From positions 496,001 to 560,000 of the forward strand of contig OY760176.1 of NCBI GenBank assembly GCA_963663315.1: a stretch of DNA of 64,000 nt, in the 5' to 3' direction. The notes beneath the pieces are model-generated. The model saw only the letters and a list, made by a program, of their open reading frames with translations. It was not told the origin of the DNA and made no database searches. The DNA comes from G963663315 sp963663315 (GTDB lineage Bacteria > Pseudomonadota > Gammaproteobacteria > Arenicellales > Poriferihabitantaceae). The position numbers and the translations under genes were made by a program. Below, one piece after another: positions 18,351-27,394 of this stretch (position 1 is its first letter; each line of letters starts with the position of its first letter).

Positions 18351-19220
18351 TTACACCGCGACTTTGAATGTGATCGCAGGATGCGGGCGGTAGTCGCGCA
18401 GCACAAACTTTGACATGATCTCCCCGGTTTCGAGTGCGAGCAGCGATTCGATATCTTCCAGCGAGCGGATCGAAGGACAGATGTCCAGCGTTGGCAAAGG
18501 GCGTGGGGATCGGGTCAATTGTTCCTTTAGCGCCGGAACATGATCATATTCCGCCATCTCTCCGTTGGCCTTCGCGGTGTAGATATGGGCGTCGATCAGC
18601 GTATGCCCGAAAAGTCCGGCAGGGATTCCGCTGAACCGTGAAAACAACTCCAGCAGAAAAGCATATCCTGCAATGTTGTAGGGTACGCCCAAAGCGATGT
18701 CACAACTGCGCTGGGTGAGATGCAGGCACAGGCAGGGCGATTGGTTGTCGTCATACTGGACGTTGACTACCCAGAAAGCATGGCAGGGTGGCAGTGCGCT
18801 GTTTTGTGCGTTACCCGGCGCCCAGGCGGAAACCACCATCCTCCGGCTCGTCGGGTTGGTTTTCAACTGCTCGACGATATAGGCGATCTGGTCGTTGCCG
18901 CGATTATCCGGCAGCGGAAAGTTGCGCCAGAAGTGGCCGTATGCACTCGGCGCCTTGCCATTTTCGTCGGCCCAGGGATCCCAGAATCGGCAGTTATGCC
19001 GTCGAAGCAGGTCGATATCGGTATTGCCCGACAGGAACCAGAGGTTTTCAATTACGATATTCTTCCAGGATATTTCCTTGGTGGTGAGCAGGGGAAAACC
19101 CTCGCGCAGGTCAATTTCATAATTGATGTTGAATGTTGAGAGCGTATCCACCCCCGTTCGGTTGGCCTTTCTTTGCCCGGTTTCCAGCGTTTCCCTTACT
19201 GCGTCAAGATATTGTTTCAA
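18351..19220 (-). CDS. thyA: Thymidylate synthase
   Basis: 289 residues. It methylates dUMP to dTMP using methylenetetrahydrofolate. Motifs: GQRKANRTGVDTLSTFNI, FPLLTTKEISWKN, the phosphate-binding arginines SRRMVVSAW, the catalytic cysteine in LPPCHAFW (~145), LTQRSCDIALGVPYNIAGYA and DAHIY. The length is slightly above the short E. coli form (264). It is the promoter-proximal gene of a thyA-folA pair. The upstream transpeptidase gene ends 33 bases before it on the same strand. Confidence 0.97.
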   Translation of the reverse strand: MKQYLDAVRETLETGQRKANRTGVDTLSTFNINYEIDLREGFPLLTTKEISWKNIVIENLWFLSGNTDIDLLRRHNCRFWDPWADENGKAPSAYGHFWRNFPLPDNRGNDQIAYIVEQLKTNPTSRRMVVSAWAPGNAQNSALPPCHAFWVVNVQYDDNQSPCLCLHLTQRSCDIALGVPYNIAGYAFLLELFSRFSGIPAGLFGHTLIDAHIYTAKANGEMAEYDHVPALKEQLTRSPRPLPTLDICPSIRSLEDIESLLALETGEIMSKFVLRDYRPHPAITFKVAV

Positions 19221-19253
19221 TGTCTTTTGCGGGTGTCGTCATCGAGGTCATCG

Positions 19254-20471
19254 TCAAGTGCGGTTGTCCGGGGAGAAGTAATACTCCATCATTTTTCTGG
19301 CCAGATATGAGGATTTAACATACCACTTTTCCTTGTTGATGCAAAGGACAGCGAACGCAATCTTGCGATCACCGCGTTGTCCGAAACCGACAAACCAATC
19401 GTATTTCCCTTTCGGGTCGTGACCGGTCAATGAACCTGTCTTGCCACCGATTACGACATCGTTCAATGCGCTTTTGTGCAGTCCACGGAAAGAACTTCTG
19501 GCTGATCCGATCCGGACTGTCGATTGCATCATTTCCCTGATCTGGCCCGCGGCTGACTCGCTCATCACCGGCGCAATGACGGGCTTTTCATGAACGTAAA
19601 CCGGGATGCCATGCGGGTCGGTCAGCGAGTCAACCAGTACCGGCATGACCAGATTGCCGTTGTTCACGGCGGTGGCCGCGAGCGTTGCGCCATGCAGCAC
19701 GGACAGGGTATTGCGGTTGGTATATCCGGATGCCATTTCTGCGACCTGCCACTGATCATCGGGGTCGAGTTCGATGTGACCGTTGTCAAATGTGAAATCC
19801 GAAGCGAATTGACTGTTGAAGCCGAGTCGATAGGCATAATCAAGCATGGTGTTGCCGCCCACCATCACCGCTCCGACCCGTCCGAAGACGGTGTTTACTG
19901 ATTTCGCGAAAGCCTCGTCGAAGGAGATTTTTCGGGTCCATTTGTGGTTCTTGTGCCGGAACACGTTTTTCTTGTACAGCGAAGTGGATTTGCCGTTGAA
20001 CGGGGTCACGGTCGACCCGGTCAACTTGTTTTCATTGACCGCGGCGATGGCGGTGATGATCTTCGATATCGATGCAGCGGGAAAGGAATTAACCAACGAC
20101 AGATTGCGCTGATTTTCTCCGCTGCGTGTGGAGTCGACCATGGCCAGAATCCGACCCGAATCCGGCTCGATTGCAACCAGCGCCCCATAATCGGGATTAT
20201 ATCTGGCCAGCAGTTGGCGGGTCATTTCCTGCAGACCGGAATCCAGGGTATAGGTCACTCTCAAAGGGGTGGAATCTGAAATTCCGGGGACTATGATCTG
20301 ATCGGGGAGCGTCTTCTGGTGGACGAACGGGGTCAGCGCCCCGGCGAGGGTTTGTGCCGGTATTGTCGGCCCCCTGCCTTCTTCGGTATCATCCGGGCCA
20401 ATGATGACCGGCCATACCGATGCAAGTGAGAAAATGACCACACTGAAGGATACGACAAACATCGGCAGCAT
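19254..20471 (-). CDS. Penicillin-binding transpeptidase-domain protein
   Basis: 405 residues with an N-terminal hydrophobic anchor (MLPMFVVSFSVVIFSLASVWP), so probably membrane-tethered facing the periplasm. The penicillin-binding catalytic triad is complete: SISK (~133-136), SVN (~190) and KTGS (~348). The fold resembles class B PBPs/FtsI-type transpeptidases but lacks most of their N-terminal dimerisation module (class B proteins are usually 550-650 residues). It should cross-link peptidoglycan peptides or have an LD/DD-peptidase-like role. It lies between a J-domain protein and thyA on one strand. The physiological partner is unknown. Confidence 0.88.
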   Translation of the reverse strand: MLPMFVVSFSVVIFSLASVWPVIIGPDDTEEGRGPTIPAQTLAGALTPFVHQKTLPDQIIVPGISDSTPLRVTYTLDSGLQEMTRQLLARYNPDYGALVAIEPDSGRILAMVDSTRSGENQRNLSLVNSFPAASISKIITAIAAVNENKLTGSTVTPFNGKSTSLYKKNVFRHKNHKWTRKISFDEAFAKSVNTVFGRVGAVMVGGNTMLDYAYRLGFNSQFASDFTFDNGHIELDPDDQWQVAEMASGYTNRNTLSVLHGATLAATAVNNGNLVMPVLVDSLTDPHGIPVYVHEKPVIAPVMSESAAGQIREMMQSTVRIGSARSSFRGLHKSALNDVVIGGKTGSLTGHDPKGKYDWFVGFGQRGDRKIAFAVLCINKEKWYVKSSYLARKMMEYYFSPDNRT

Positions 20472-20477
20472 TGACAG

Positions 20478-20954
20478 TCAGGAATACTGCTTGAGCAGTG
20501 TGTCCTTGGCCAGATTGATTTGCCCGGCAAGGTAGTCCGAACCACCTCGGTCAGGATGGATTTTTTGCATCAATCTGCGGTGCGCATCGACTATCTCCTC
20601 TTCGCTCGCCCCTGGTTCCAATCCCAGTATCTCCAGTGCTTCAGCGACATCCATCGACACGGAGGGTCCCGGCGGGGGCCGGGTATGACTGCCACCCGCT
20701 CTGGCCCGGCTGAAACCATCCCATAGTCGCTTCACCACCATCAACCGGCTGAGCCATGGCAAGGCAGCGCCGAACATCGCCATCAGCAACGATCCCTTGG
20801 TGATTGCCAGTATCACTAACAGGGCTGCTGTGCCCCATAGCGCAATACGGATGAGCGATTGATTGCGCCGCTGGCGGTCGGCACGGTGATACCAGGTCAG
20901 GTACCACATGATGCCGACCACAGCCGCCAGAGCCAGAAACAGCCGGGGCGCCAT
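20478..20954 (-). CDS. Membrane-anchored J-domain protein
   Basis: 158 residues: two hydrophobic N-terminal segments (~2-20 and ~30-55), a basic stretch, and a C-terminal J domain from ~100 with LEILGLEPGASEEEIVDAHRRLMQKIHPDRGGSDYLAGQIN, including the HPD motif needed to stimulate DnaK. Small proteins of this layout resemble TIM14/DjlA-like co-chaperones and are common in proteobacteria. It ends 6 bases before the transpeptidase gene, so the two are likely co-transcribed. Client and membrane role are unknown. Confidence 0.88.
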   Translation of the reverse strand: MAPRLFLALAAVVGIMWYLTWYHRADRQRRNQSLIRIALWGTAALLVILAITKGSLLMAMFGAALPWLSRLMVVKRLWDGFSRARAGGSHTRPPPGPSVSMDVAEALEILGLEPGASEEEIVDAHRRLMQKIHPDRGGSDYLAGQINLAKDTLLKQYS

Positions 20955-21074
20955 CAGATTGGTTCAATAACAGACATCCGCCTATTATAATATGGAATGG
21001 CGCACCGGCGGAGTCCATTGCAATCGTCAAACCAGGATCGGCGCCATCGTAATTTCAGGATATGACCGCATGGT

Positions 21075-22646
21075 TCAGGCCTTGAGCGGTAGCACGACGA
21101 AACGGGAATACTTGCCTTTCTGGACGAGCATCAATACGGATTTCTTTTCCTTCTCCCTCCACTGTCTGATGGCTTCGATGACATCGTCAGGGTCCGAGAC
21201 CATTGTGTCACCGACCCGTTTGATAATGTCGCCTTCACGCAAGCCACGCTGTGCTGCCGGACTTTGTGGATCGACATCGACGATGACGACCCCTGAAGTC
21301 GCGCCGGTCAGGCCGTATTTTTCTATATGAGTCTGGTCCAGTTCTGCCAGTTCCAGGCCAAGCTGAAGATCGTCGGGATGATCTTTTCCGGCACTGGCGA
21401 CCGCCTCAGTGTCAACGCTTCCTATGGTTACCGTCACCGCATGATTGCGGTTGTTGCGCCACAGTTCGATATCCACTTCTTCGCTCCTGGTGGTCAGGGC
21501 CACGAACTTCGGCAGGTCCCGCATGGTCGTGACTTCCCTGCCATCATATTCGAGAATCACATCTCCCGATTCGATCCCTGCGGCCTGGGCCGGGCTGTCC
21601 TCGACAACTTCGGTCACCAGCGCACCGCTTTCATCCTGTAACCCGAGATTTTCGGCAATCTCTGCGGTCAGCGCCTGAATGTGGACACCCAGGTAGCCGC
21701 GCTCTACCACGCCGGTTTGTTGCAGTTGGGCAATCACGCCGTTCGCCACGGCAGAGGGGATCGCAAATCCGATTCCGATATTGCCGCCATTGGGCGAGTA
21801 GATCACACTGTTGATGCCAATCACCTGTCCCCGGGTATTGAACAGCGGGCCGCCGGAATTACCCCGGTTGATCGACGCATCGATCTGGATGAAATCCACC
21901 AATTGACCTGTCCGCAGGTCCCGCCCCCGCGCTGAAATGATTCCGCTGGTCGTAGTGCCACCCAGTCCGAATGGATTTCCGATGGCGATCACCCAGTCAC
22001 CCACCTCAGCTTCGTTGGAATTTCCAAATTCCAGATAGGGCAGGGGTCTGCCGGCCTGGATTTCAAGCAGCGCCAGATCGGTTTTCTGATCGGTTCCTTT
22101 CAGCGCTGCCGGAAACCGTGTACCGTCGTCGAGCACGACTTCGATTTCGTCGGCATTTTCGATGACATGGTAATTGGTGACCACAAATCCATCCGGATCG
22201 ATAATGAACCCTGAGCCGACCGCACTGCTCCTGCGCTCAGGGTAGGTATTATCGTCATTGTCATTCCTGTCTTCGGGCGTGTTGCGCGGAAAGTTGAAGG
22301 AATCGCCGAAGAAGCGCCGAAAGAATTCTTCCAGTTGCTGGGGACTCTGGCCCCGTGGGCGGTTGTTTTGCCCGGAGCCGGGTCGCTTGGCATAACTGGT
22401 TACTGAAATGTTGACCACTGCCGGTTTCACCGCCTTGACCAGTTCGGCAAATCCGTCGTTGACATTGATACGGGGCAACTGTGCAGCCGCATGGGCCGGT
22501 TTTGTTTTTGCGATCACGGATGAACTGGGGATCGCCACTACGGCAAGCAGAGCGGCCATTACGATGGTCGTTGCGACAGCAGGGTTACGCCTCAACCCGG
22601 CTTTGGTTTTATTCATGAAACCGGTATCTGAATGTTGATTGCTCAT
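21075..22646 (-). CDS. DegP/DegQ-type periplasmic serine protease
   Basis: HtrA family. From the ATG at 22646 (preceded by GGGAAG) it has 523 residues; an upstream frame-start at 22673 lacks such support. A signal-like hydrophobic segment precedes residue ~50. The trypsin-like domain shows the triad in NYHVIENADE (His), TDLALLEI (Asp) and NRGNSGGPLFN (Ser), followed by two PDZ domains (RGYLGVHIQALTAEIAENLGL and VIVDVDPQSPAAQRGLREGDII). It degrades or refolds misfolded envelope proteins. An extra Arg/Asn-rich loop (SGQNNRPRGQSPQQLEEF) after residue 90 is like the LA loop of this group. Confidence 0.94.
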   Translation of the reverse strand: MSNQHSDTGFMNKTKAGLRRNPAVATTIVMAALLAVVAIPSSSVIAKTKPAHAAAQLPRINVNDGFAELVKAVKPAVVNISVTSYAKRPGSGQNNRPRGQSPQQLEEFFRRFFGDSFNFPRNTPEDRNDNDDNTYPERRSSAVGSGFIIDPDGFVVTNYHVIENADEIEVVLDDGTRFPAALKGTDQKTDLALLEIQAGRPLPYLEFGNSNEAEVGDWVIAIGNPFGLGGTTTSGIISARGRDLRTGQLVDFIQIDASINRGNSGGPLFNTRGQVIGINSVIYSPNGGNIGIGFAIPSAVANGVIAQLQQTGVVERGYLGVHIQALTAEIAENLGLQDESGALVTEVVEDSPAQAAGIESGDVILEYDGREVTTMRDLPKFVALTTRSEEVDIELWRNNRNHAVTVTIGSVDTEAVASAGKDHPDDLQLGLELAELDQTHIEKYGLTGATSGVVIVDVDPQSPAAQRGLREGDIIKRVGDTMVSDPDDVIEAIRQWREKEKKSVLMLVQKGKYSRFVVLPLKA

Positions 22647-22788
22647 TGAATGACTTCCCGGGGTTTGAACCAAGTGTTGAATTGAGACGATTAGAGCAGG
22701 GAATTGCTTAATACAGGATGAATGACAGATAAAAAATCGCAGTGTCCGGCTAATTTGTCATCCAGAATCGGGATTGCGGTTGGCGGGA

Positions 22789-24090
22789 TCAATCCTCACT
22801 GTAGACTGTTCTCCCCTGAATCAGTGTTTTCACTACCTTGCCTTGTAGCTGCGTGCCCAGAAAAGGGGAGTTCCTGCCATGGGTCTGCATGGTTTCACTG
22901 TCGAAAACCCAGGATCGAACAGGGTCGAACAGACACAGGTCAGCCTGGGCGCCGACAGCGAGGTGTCCCGCATCGATGCCGATGATTCTGGCCGGATTCG
23001 AAGTGACCGCCGCGATTGCAGTCTCAATCGGCAGTTGATGGTCGTTGACCAGACTGACAGTCAGCGGCAGCAGGGTTTCAATCCCTGCAATGCCCGCCGC
23101 CGCTTCGCTGAATGGCACCAGTTTGGCGTCGATGTCATGCGGCTGATGGTCAGAACAGATTGCCCGGATGTAACCGTCACGGACCCCCCGGATCAATTCC
23201 TGCCGGTCTTTTTCGGTGCGAAAGGGTGGCATGACCTTGTATTGGGTGTTGAAGGCGCCGATGTCATTTTCTGAACACAACAGGTGATGAATGGAGACCG
23301 AAGCGGTGACTGGCAAACCCCGATGTTGTGCTTCGGCGATCATACTGACTGACCGTCCGCAGGACAGCAGGTTGAAGTGGGCGCGTGCGCCACTGGTCTC
23401 GATCAGTGCAATATCCCTTGCCACACCGACGGTTTCGGCGGCTTCCGGAATGGCTGGCAATCCCAGGAGGGTGCTGATTTCACCCTCGTGAACTACGCCG
23501 TTTCCCTGTAGCCAGAAATCCTGGGGGTTGATAAAAACCGGGATGTCGTAAGTCGAAGCGTATTGCATTGCCCTGCGCATCAGCAATGTGTTTTCCACAC
23601 TCTGCAACGCATTGCTCACGCCCACGCAACCCGCATCCATCAGCATCGCCATATCGGTCAGTTTCTCTCCCTTGAGTCCGACCGTAAGCGCACCGAGCGG
23701 GTGTACGATTGAGAATCCCGCATCATCCGCCCGGTCCTGAATCATGTGCGCCATGGCCGGGGTGTCGATGATCGGAAAGGTATCCGGAGGGGTCACCGTA
23801 CGGGTAATTCCCGCACTCGCAGCAGCGCGGGCTTCTGACCTTATGGTCGCCTTGTGTTCTTCTCCCGGTTCTCTCATGCGTGCGCACAGATCGACCAGCC
23901 CCGGCAAAACATAGCACCCCGATGCGTCTGTTTCATGATCAAATCGGGACTCGTCAGAGGATCGGGTTGCCGATAATTCCGGTTGCGCCCCGATTCCCGC
24001 TATCCTGCCGTTGCTGATATACAGGTCGGTGATTGCGTTGATGCCGTTGGCCGGGTCGATCAGACGACCATTGCGGATGACGGTATTCAT
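22789..24090 (-). CDS. pyrX: Inactive dihydroorotase homologue (PyrX / PyrC')
   Basis: 433 residues with the dihydroorotase amidohydrolase fold, but the metal-binding HxH that follows the first strand (normally LVDxHVHLREPG) reads LVDLCARMREPG at ~64-75: both histidines are replaced by Cys and Arg. The later aspartate region ICSDHQPHD is kept. Such non-catalytic homologues are known in Pseudomonas-type gammaproteobacteria, where they assemble with PyrB and are needed for aspartate transcarbamoylase activity. The start overlaps the pyrB stop by 4 bases, which fits the subunit role. A true pyrC should exist elsewhere. Confidence 0.9.
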   Translation of the reverse strand: MNTVIRNGRLIDPANGINAITDLYISNGRIAGIGAQPELSATRSSDESRFDHETDASGCYVLPGLVDLCARMREPGEEHKATIRSEARAAASAGITRTVTPPDTFPIIDTPAMAHMIQDRADDAGFSIVHPLGALTVGLKGEKLTDMAMLMDAGCVGVSNALQSVENTLLMRRAMQYASTYDIPVFINPQDFWLQGNGVVHEGEISTLLGLPAIPEAAETVGVARDIALIETSGARAHFNLLSCGRSVSMIAEAQHRGLPVTASVSIHHLLCSENDIGAFNTQYKVMPPFRTEKDRQELIRGVRDGYIRAICSDHQPHDIDAKLVPFSEAAAGIAGIETLLPLTVSLVNDHQLPIETAIAAVTSNPARIIGIDAGHLAVGAQADLCLFDPVRSWVFDSETMQTHGRNSPFLGTQLQGKVVKTLIQGRTVYSED

Positions 24091-25061
24091 GACCGTTCCT
24101 CCTGCCCCTGCATGATTTTTGCCATGATCGACATTCTGACTGCGATGCCGTTGGTGACCTGATTGAGAATCAGTGAACGTGGACCATCAGCCACATCCGA
24201 TGAAATTTCAAGACCACGATTGATCGGACCCGGATGCATCACCACTGCATCGGGTTTTGCCGATTTCAGTTTTTCCGTGGTCAGGCCATAGCGGTTGAAG
24301 TATTCCTGTTCGCTCGGGATCAGCTTGCCATCCATGCGTTCACGCTGAATCCGCAGCACCATCACCACATCGACATCTTCGAGTCCTTCGATCATGTTGC
24401 TGGTCACTGAGACTCCCATCTTCTCGATTTCTGTCGGGATCAGGGTTCTTGGCCCAATCACCCGGACTTCCCGGAAACCCAGGATGTTGAATGCATGGAT
24501 TTGTGAGCGCGCTACCCGGGAATGGAGAATATCACCGACGATTGCAACCTTCAGGTTTGCAAAGTCTTGCTTCACCTGACGGATGGTAAACATGTCCAGT
24601 ATCGCCTGGGTCGGGTGGGCATGACGCCCATCGCCTGCATTGATGACCCGGACGTGGTCGGGAAGATGGCTTGCAATCAGATGTGCAGTGCCGCTGGCAT
24701 GATCGCGCACGACAAACAGATCCGTATGCATCGCTTCCAGTGTCCGTACTGTGTCCAGAATGGTTTCTCCCTTGCTGGTTGATATCCTCGAAGCGTTGAT
24801 ATTGATCACATCGGCCGACAGCCGCTTGCCCGCAATCTCGAATGTGGTGCGGGTACGCGTACTCGCTTCAAAAAAAAGATTGACAAGTGTCTTGCCCCGC
24901 AACAACGGGATTTTCTTAATCTTCCTTTCGCCGAAATTGATGAACGATTCGGCGGTATCAAGAATGCTGACAAGGGTCTCTTTCGACAGGCCGTTGATAG
25001 TCAGGAAATGCTTCAGGTTGCCGTTGTCGTCAAACTGAATTGAACTGTCCGTGGAAGTCAT
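24087..25061 (-). CDS. pyrB: Aspartate carbamoyltransferase catalytic chain
   Basis: 324 residues. It condenses carbamoyl phosphate with aspartate, the committed step of pyrimidine synthesis. The carbamoyl-phosphate site FEASTRTRTTFE, the AVVMHPGPINRGLEIS aspartate-side loop and the RHAHPTQAILDMFT segment are all present. It is co-encoded with pyrX downstream (ATGA overlap) and follows ruvX by 28 bases. The order algH-ruvX-pyrB-pyrX is like Pseudomonas except that the usual pyrR between ruvX and pyrB is missing. Confidence 0.97.
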   Translation of the reverse strand: MTSTDSSIQFDDNGNLKHFLTINGLSKETLVSILDTAESFINFGERKIKKIPLLRGKTLVNLFFEASTRTRTTFEIAGKRLSADVININASRISTSKGETILDTVRTLEAMHTDLFVVRDHASGTAHLIASHLPDHVRVINAGDGRHAHPTQAILDMFTIRQVKQDFANLKVAIVGDILHSRVARSQIHAFNILGFREVRVIGPRTLIPTEIEKMGVSVTSNMIEGLEDVDVVMVLRIQRERMDGKLIPSEQEYFNRYGLTTEKLKSAKPDAVVMHPGPINRGLEISSDVADGPRSLILNQVTNGIAVRMSIMAKIMQGQEERS

Positions 25062-25089
25062 AAATTATTATCCTTTTAATCCGAAAGAA

Positions 25090-25515
25090 TTATCCTTCGA
25101 AAAAGGTTTCAAGAATCAACTGCGCTGCGAGATTGTCGCGCGCTCCGGTGTGTCTGGCCTTTGTTTTCTTTCCCATCGGGGTGGATGCGGACAAGATATT
25201 GTCTGCGGCTTTGCTCGACAGTCTTTCATCTGTATAGGTTACAGGCAGTGAATAGCGGTCGGCCAGGCTGGCGCCGAAGCTGCGGCAGAGACCGGACATT
25301 TCGGTTTCCTCACCTGCCATCGAAACCGGTAACCCGACAACCAGCTCTGCTGGCTTCCATTCATCGATCAACCGGTCGATAGCGACCCAATCGGGGTTGC
25401 CCTGGCTGGATTTGACTGTAGTGAGCGCCTGGCAGGTTTTTGTAACCTGGTTACCTGTTGCCGTACCTATCCGCTTCAGACCGAAATCGAATCCGAGCAC
25501 TCTGTGACAAGCCAC
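25090..25515 (-). CDS. ruvX: Putative Holliday junction resolvase / pre-16S rRNA nuclease RuvX
   Basis: 141 residues of the YqgF RNase-H-like family, GTG start at 25515 (a GTG 15 bases further in is possible). Motifs: GFDFGLKRIGTATGN (first acidic residue), ELVVGLPVSMAGEETEMS, VTYTDERLSSKAAD and DNLAAQLILETFFE near the end (last acidic residue). YqgF is known mainly for trimming the 5' end of 16S rRNA. It lies between algH and pyrB, the conserved order in many gammaproteobacteria. Confidence 0.93.
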   Translation of the reverse strand: MACHRVLGFDFGLKRIGTATGNQVTKTCQALTTVKSSQGNPDWVAIDRLIDEWKPAELVVGLPVSMAGEETEMSGLCRSFGASLADRYSLPVTYTDERLSSKAADNILSASTPMGKKTKARHTGARDNLAAQLILETFFEG

Positions 25516-25539
25516 CGGATGCCTCAGGCCGGAGTGGCT

Positions 25540-26145
25540 TCAGGCATGACCTACCTGGTTGGAGAATCGGTGGGGTTCGATGCCGATCGACCGGGCGGAC
25601 ATTTGCCATTTATCGCTGACATCCGGGGCAAACAGGATGTTGTGGTCGGCCGGTGCGGTAAACCAGGAATTTCCCTGAAGCTCCTGTTCGAGTTGGCCGG
25701 CAGCCCAGCCTGCATAGCCCAGAATCATCATTGCCTTCTCGGGTCCATTGCCCGTCGCCATATCCATCAGAATATCCTTCGAGCTGGTCAGTTTCAGACC
25801 ACCGCCAATATCGATGCTCGATTCCCAGACTTCCAGATCTCCGTTATGGATGACCAGACCGAGTTCGGGATACACCGGCCCGCCATCAAATACCGGTGAT
25901 ATCGTATGACTGTGATCGGAAATGGTTATTTTCAGTTGGGAGAATACATCGCCGATGATCTGATCAGTCAGCCGGTTTATCACAACGCCGACCGCACCCT
26001 GTTCGTCGTGTTTGCATATCAGGATGACGGTTTTCTTGAAATTAGGGTCTTCAAGCTGAGGCATGGAAACAAGAAACCTGTTTTCCAGTGTGAATGGTGT
26101 TTGGGAGGTGGTCACAGGTTCGTCGCTATTATTCGGCTGCATCAT
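25540..26145 (-). CDS. algH: UPF0301 / AlgH (YqgE) family protein
   Basis: The family core runs from NRFLVSMPQLEDPNFKKTVILICKHDEQGAVGVVINRL to MMILGYAGWAAGQLEQELQGNSWF, both diagnostic of YqgE/AlgH. I chose the ATG at 26145 (or the one at 26142) rather than the longer frame from 26208, because a TATAAT box on the minus strand sits at 26165-26170, which would lie inside the longer version. Function is unknown at the biochemical level, although AlgH has been tied to alginate regulation in Pseudomonas. Adjacent to ruvX, the usual neighbour. Confidence 0.92.
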   Translation of the reverse strand: MMQPNNSDEPVTTSQTPFTLENRFLVSMPQLEDPNFKKTVILICKHDEQGAVGVVINRLTDQIIGDVFSQLKITISDHSHTISPVFDGGPVYPELGLVIHNGDLEVWESSIDIGGGLKLTSSKDILMDMATGNGPEKAMMILGYAGWAAGQLEQELQGNSWFTAPADHNILFAPDVSDKWQMSARSIGIEPHRFSNQVGHA

Positions 26146-26164
26146 TTGTTTGATGACTGTGGGA

Positions 26165-26170
26165 ATTATA
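26165..26170 (-). promoter_or_regulatory. -10 box upstream of algH
   Basis: TATAAT on the minus strand, about 20 bases before the chosen algH ATG. No convincing -35 at 16-18 bases. It helps decide the algH start because it falls within the longer reading frame. Low certainty as a promoter on its own. Confidence 0.4.
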
Positions 26171-26235
26171 TACGATAGTACCCGGTCATGATAATATCCC
26201 GATGCCAAAAAAATAAAAAACCCAAAAAAGTTTCA

Positions 26236-27387
26236 ATGGAAGATTCAGTGGAAAAACCAGTACCCGCCCGGTTTGTCGACTTGAAGACCCAGTATCAACG
26301 CCTGCAGGTGGATATTGACGCAGGCATCCGGCGCGTGCTCGATCACGGCGCCTACGTCATGGGGCCGGAAATCAGCGAGCTGGAAGCCGGATTGTCGGCG
26401 TTCTGCGGCGCCCGGCACTCAATCGCGTGCTCAAGTGGAACCGATGCCCTGCTGCTCGGCCTGATGGCCTGCGAGGTGGGTCCGGGTGATGCCGTCTTCA
26501 CCACGCCGTTCACTTTTTTCGCTACCGCTGAAGTGATCGTGATACTCGGTGCGACTCCGGTATTTGTCGATATCGATGCCCGCACCTTCAATATCGATCC
26601 TGTTAAGCTTGATCAGGCGATCAGGCGGGTTGCGTCCGCAGGCCGGTTGACTCCACGCGGCATTATTCCAGTCAACCTGTTTGGCCTGCCGGCGGATTAT
26701 GATGCCATCAATGCGATAGCCGCAGATCATCAAATGTTCGTGCTCGAAGATACCGCACAAGGGTTTGGCGGTGAGTACAAAGGTCGGATGTCCGGCTCGC
26801 TGGGCGACATCTCGGCCACCAGTTTTTACCCGCCCAAGCCATTGGGTTGTTACGGCGATGGCGGCGCGGTATTTACCAGCGATGATGCGCTTGCCGAAAA
26901 AATCAGATCAATCCGGGTACACGGTGAGGGCGCCGACAAGTATGACAATATCCGGATCGGGCTGAATGCGCGCATGGATTCCATACAGGCGGCGGTGCTG
27001 TTGCCGAAGCTTGCGGTGTTCGCTGAAGAGATCACGCAACGCCAGCGGGTAGCCCGGAACTATAGCGATGCCCTCGCCGGGCTGGTTGAAACACCCTGTG
27101 TCCCGGCAGGCTGCAAAAGTGTATGGGCGCAGTATGCAGTGCTGTCGGATCATCGGCAGTCGATCCGGTCGGCATTGACGGCATGCCACATCCCTACCGT
27201 GATATATTATCCGGTACCCTGTCACCTGTCGCCTGCACTTGAAAATCTGGGTTATCGCTCCGGCGACATGCCGGTCGCAGAGAACGTCGCCGGACGCATT
27301 TTCAGTTTGCCGATGCACCCCTATATCGAGGACGGATTTGCCGGGCAAGTGGCTGAGATAATCAGCGACGCTGTCAAAAACAGGTAA
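26236..27387 (+). CDS. DegT/DnrJ/EryC1/StrS-family aminotransferase
   Basis: A PLP sugar aminotransferase of fold type I, 383 residues from ATG 26236 (the 16 residues upstream are Lys/Asn-rich and unlike the family). Motifs: FVDLKTQYQRLQVDIDAGIRR, the phosphate-binding CSSGTDALLLGLMA, TPFTFFATAEVIV, LEDTAQGFGGEYKGR and the PLP lysine in TSFYPPKPLGCYGDGGAVF (~199). These resemble enzymes that make amino-sugars for surface polysaccharides (WbpE/DesV type). No other sugar-pathway gene is adjacent, so the sugar is unknown. It diverges from algH. Confidence 0.9.
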   Translation: MEDSVEKPVPARFVDLKTQYQRLQVDIDAGIRRVLDHGAYVMGPEISELEAGLSAFCGARHSIACSSGTDALLLGLMACEVGPGDAVFTTPFTFFATAEVIVILGATPVFVDIDARTFNIDPVKLDQAIRRVASAGRLTPRGIIPVNLFGLPADYDAINAIAADHQMFVLEDTAQGFGGEYKGRMSGSLGDISATSFYPPKPLGCYGDGGAVFTSDDALAEKIRSIRVHGEGADKYDNIRIGLNARMDSIQAAVLLPKLAVFAEEITQRQRVARNYSDALAGLVETPCVPAGCKSVWAQYAVLSDHRQSIRSALTACHIPTVIYYPVPCHLSPALENLGYRSGDMPVAENVAGRIFSLPMHPYIEDGFAGQVAEIISDAVKNR

Positions 27388-27394
27388 ACCGGGT

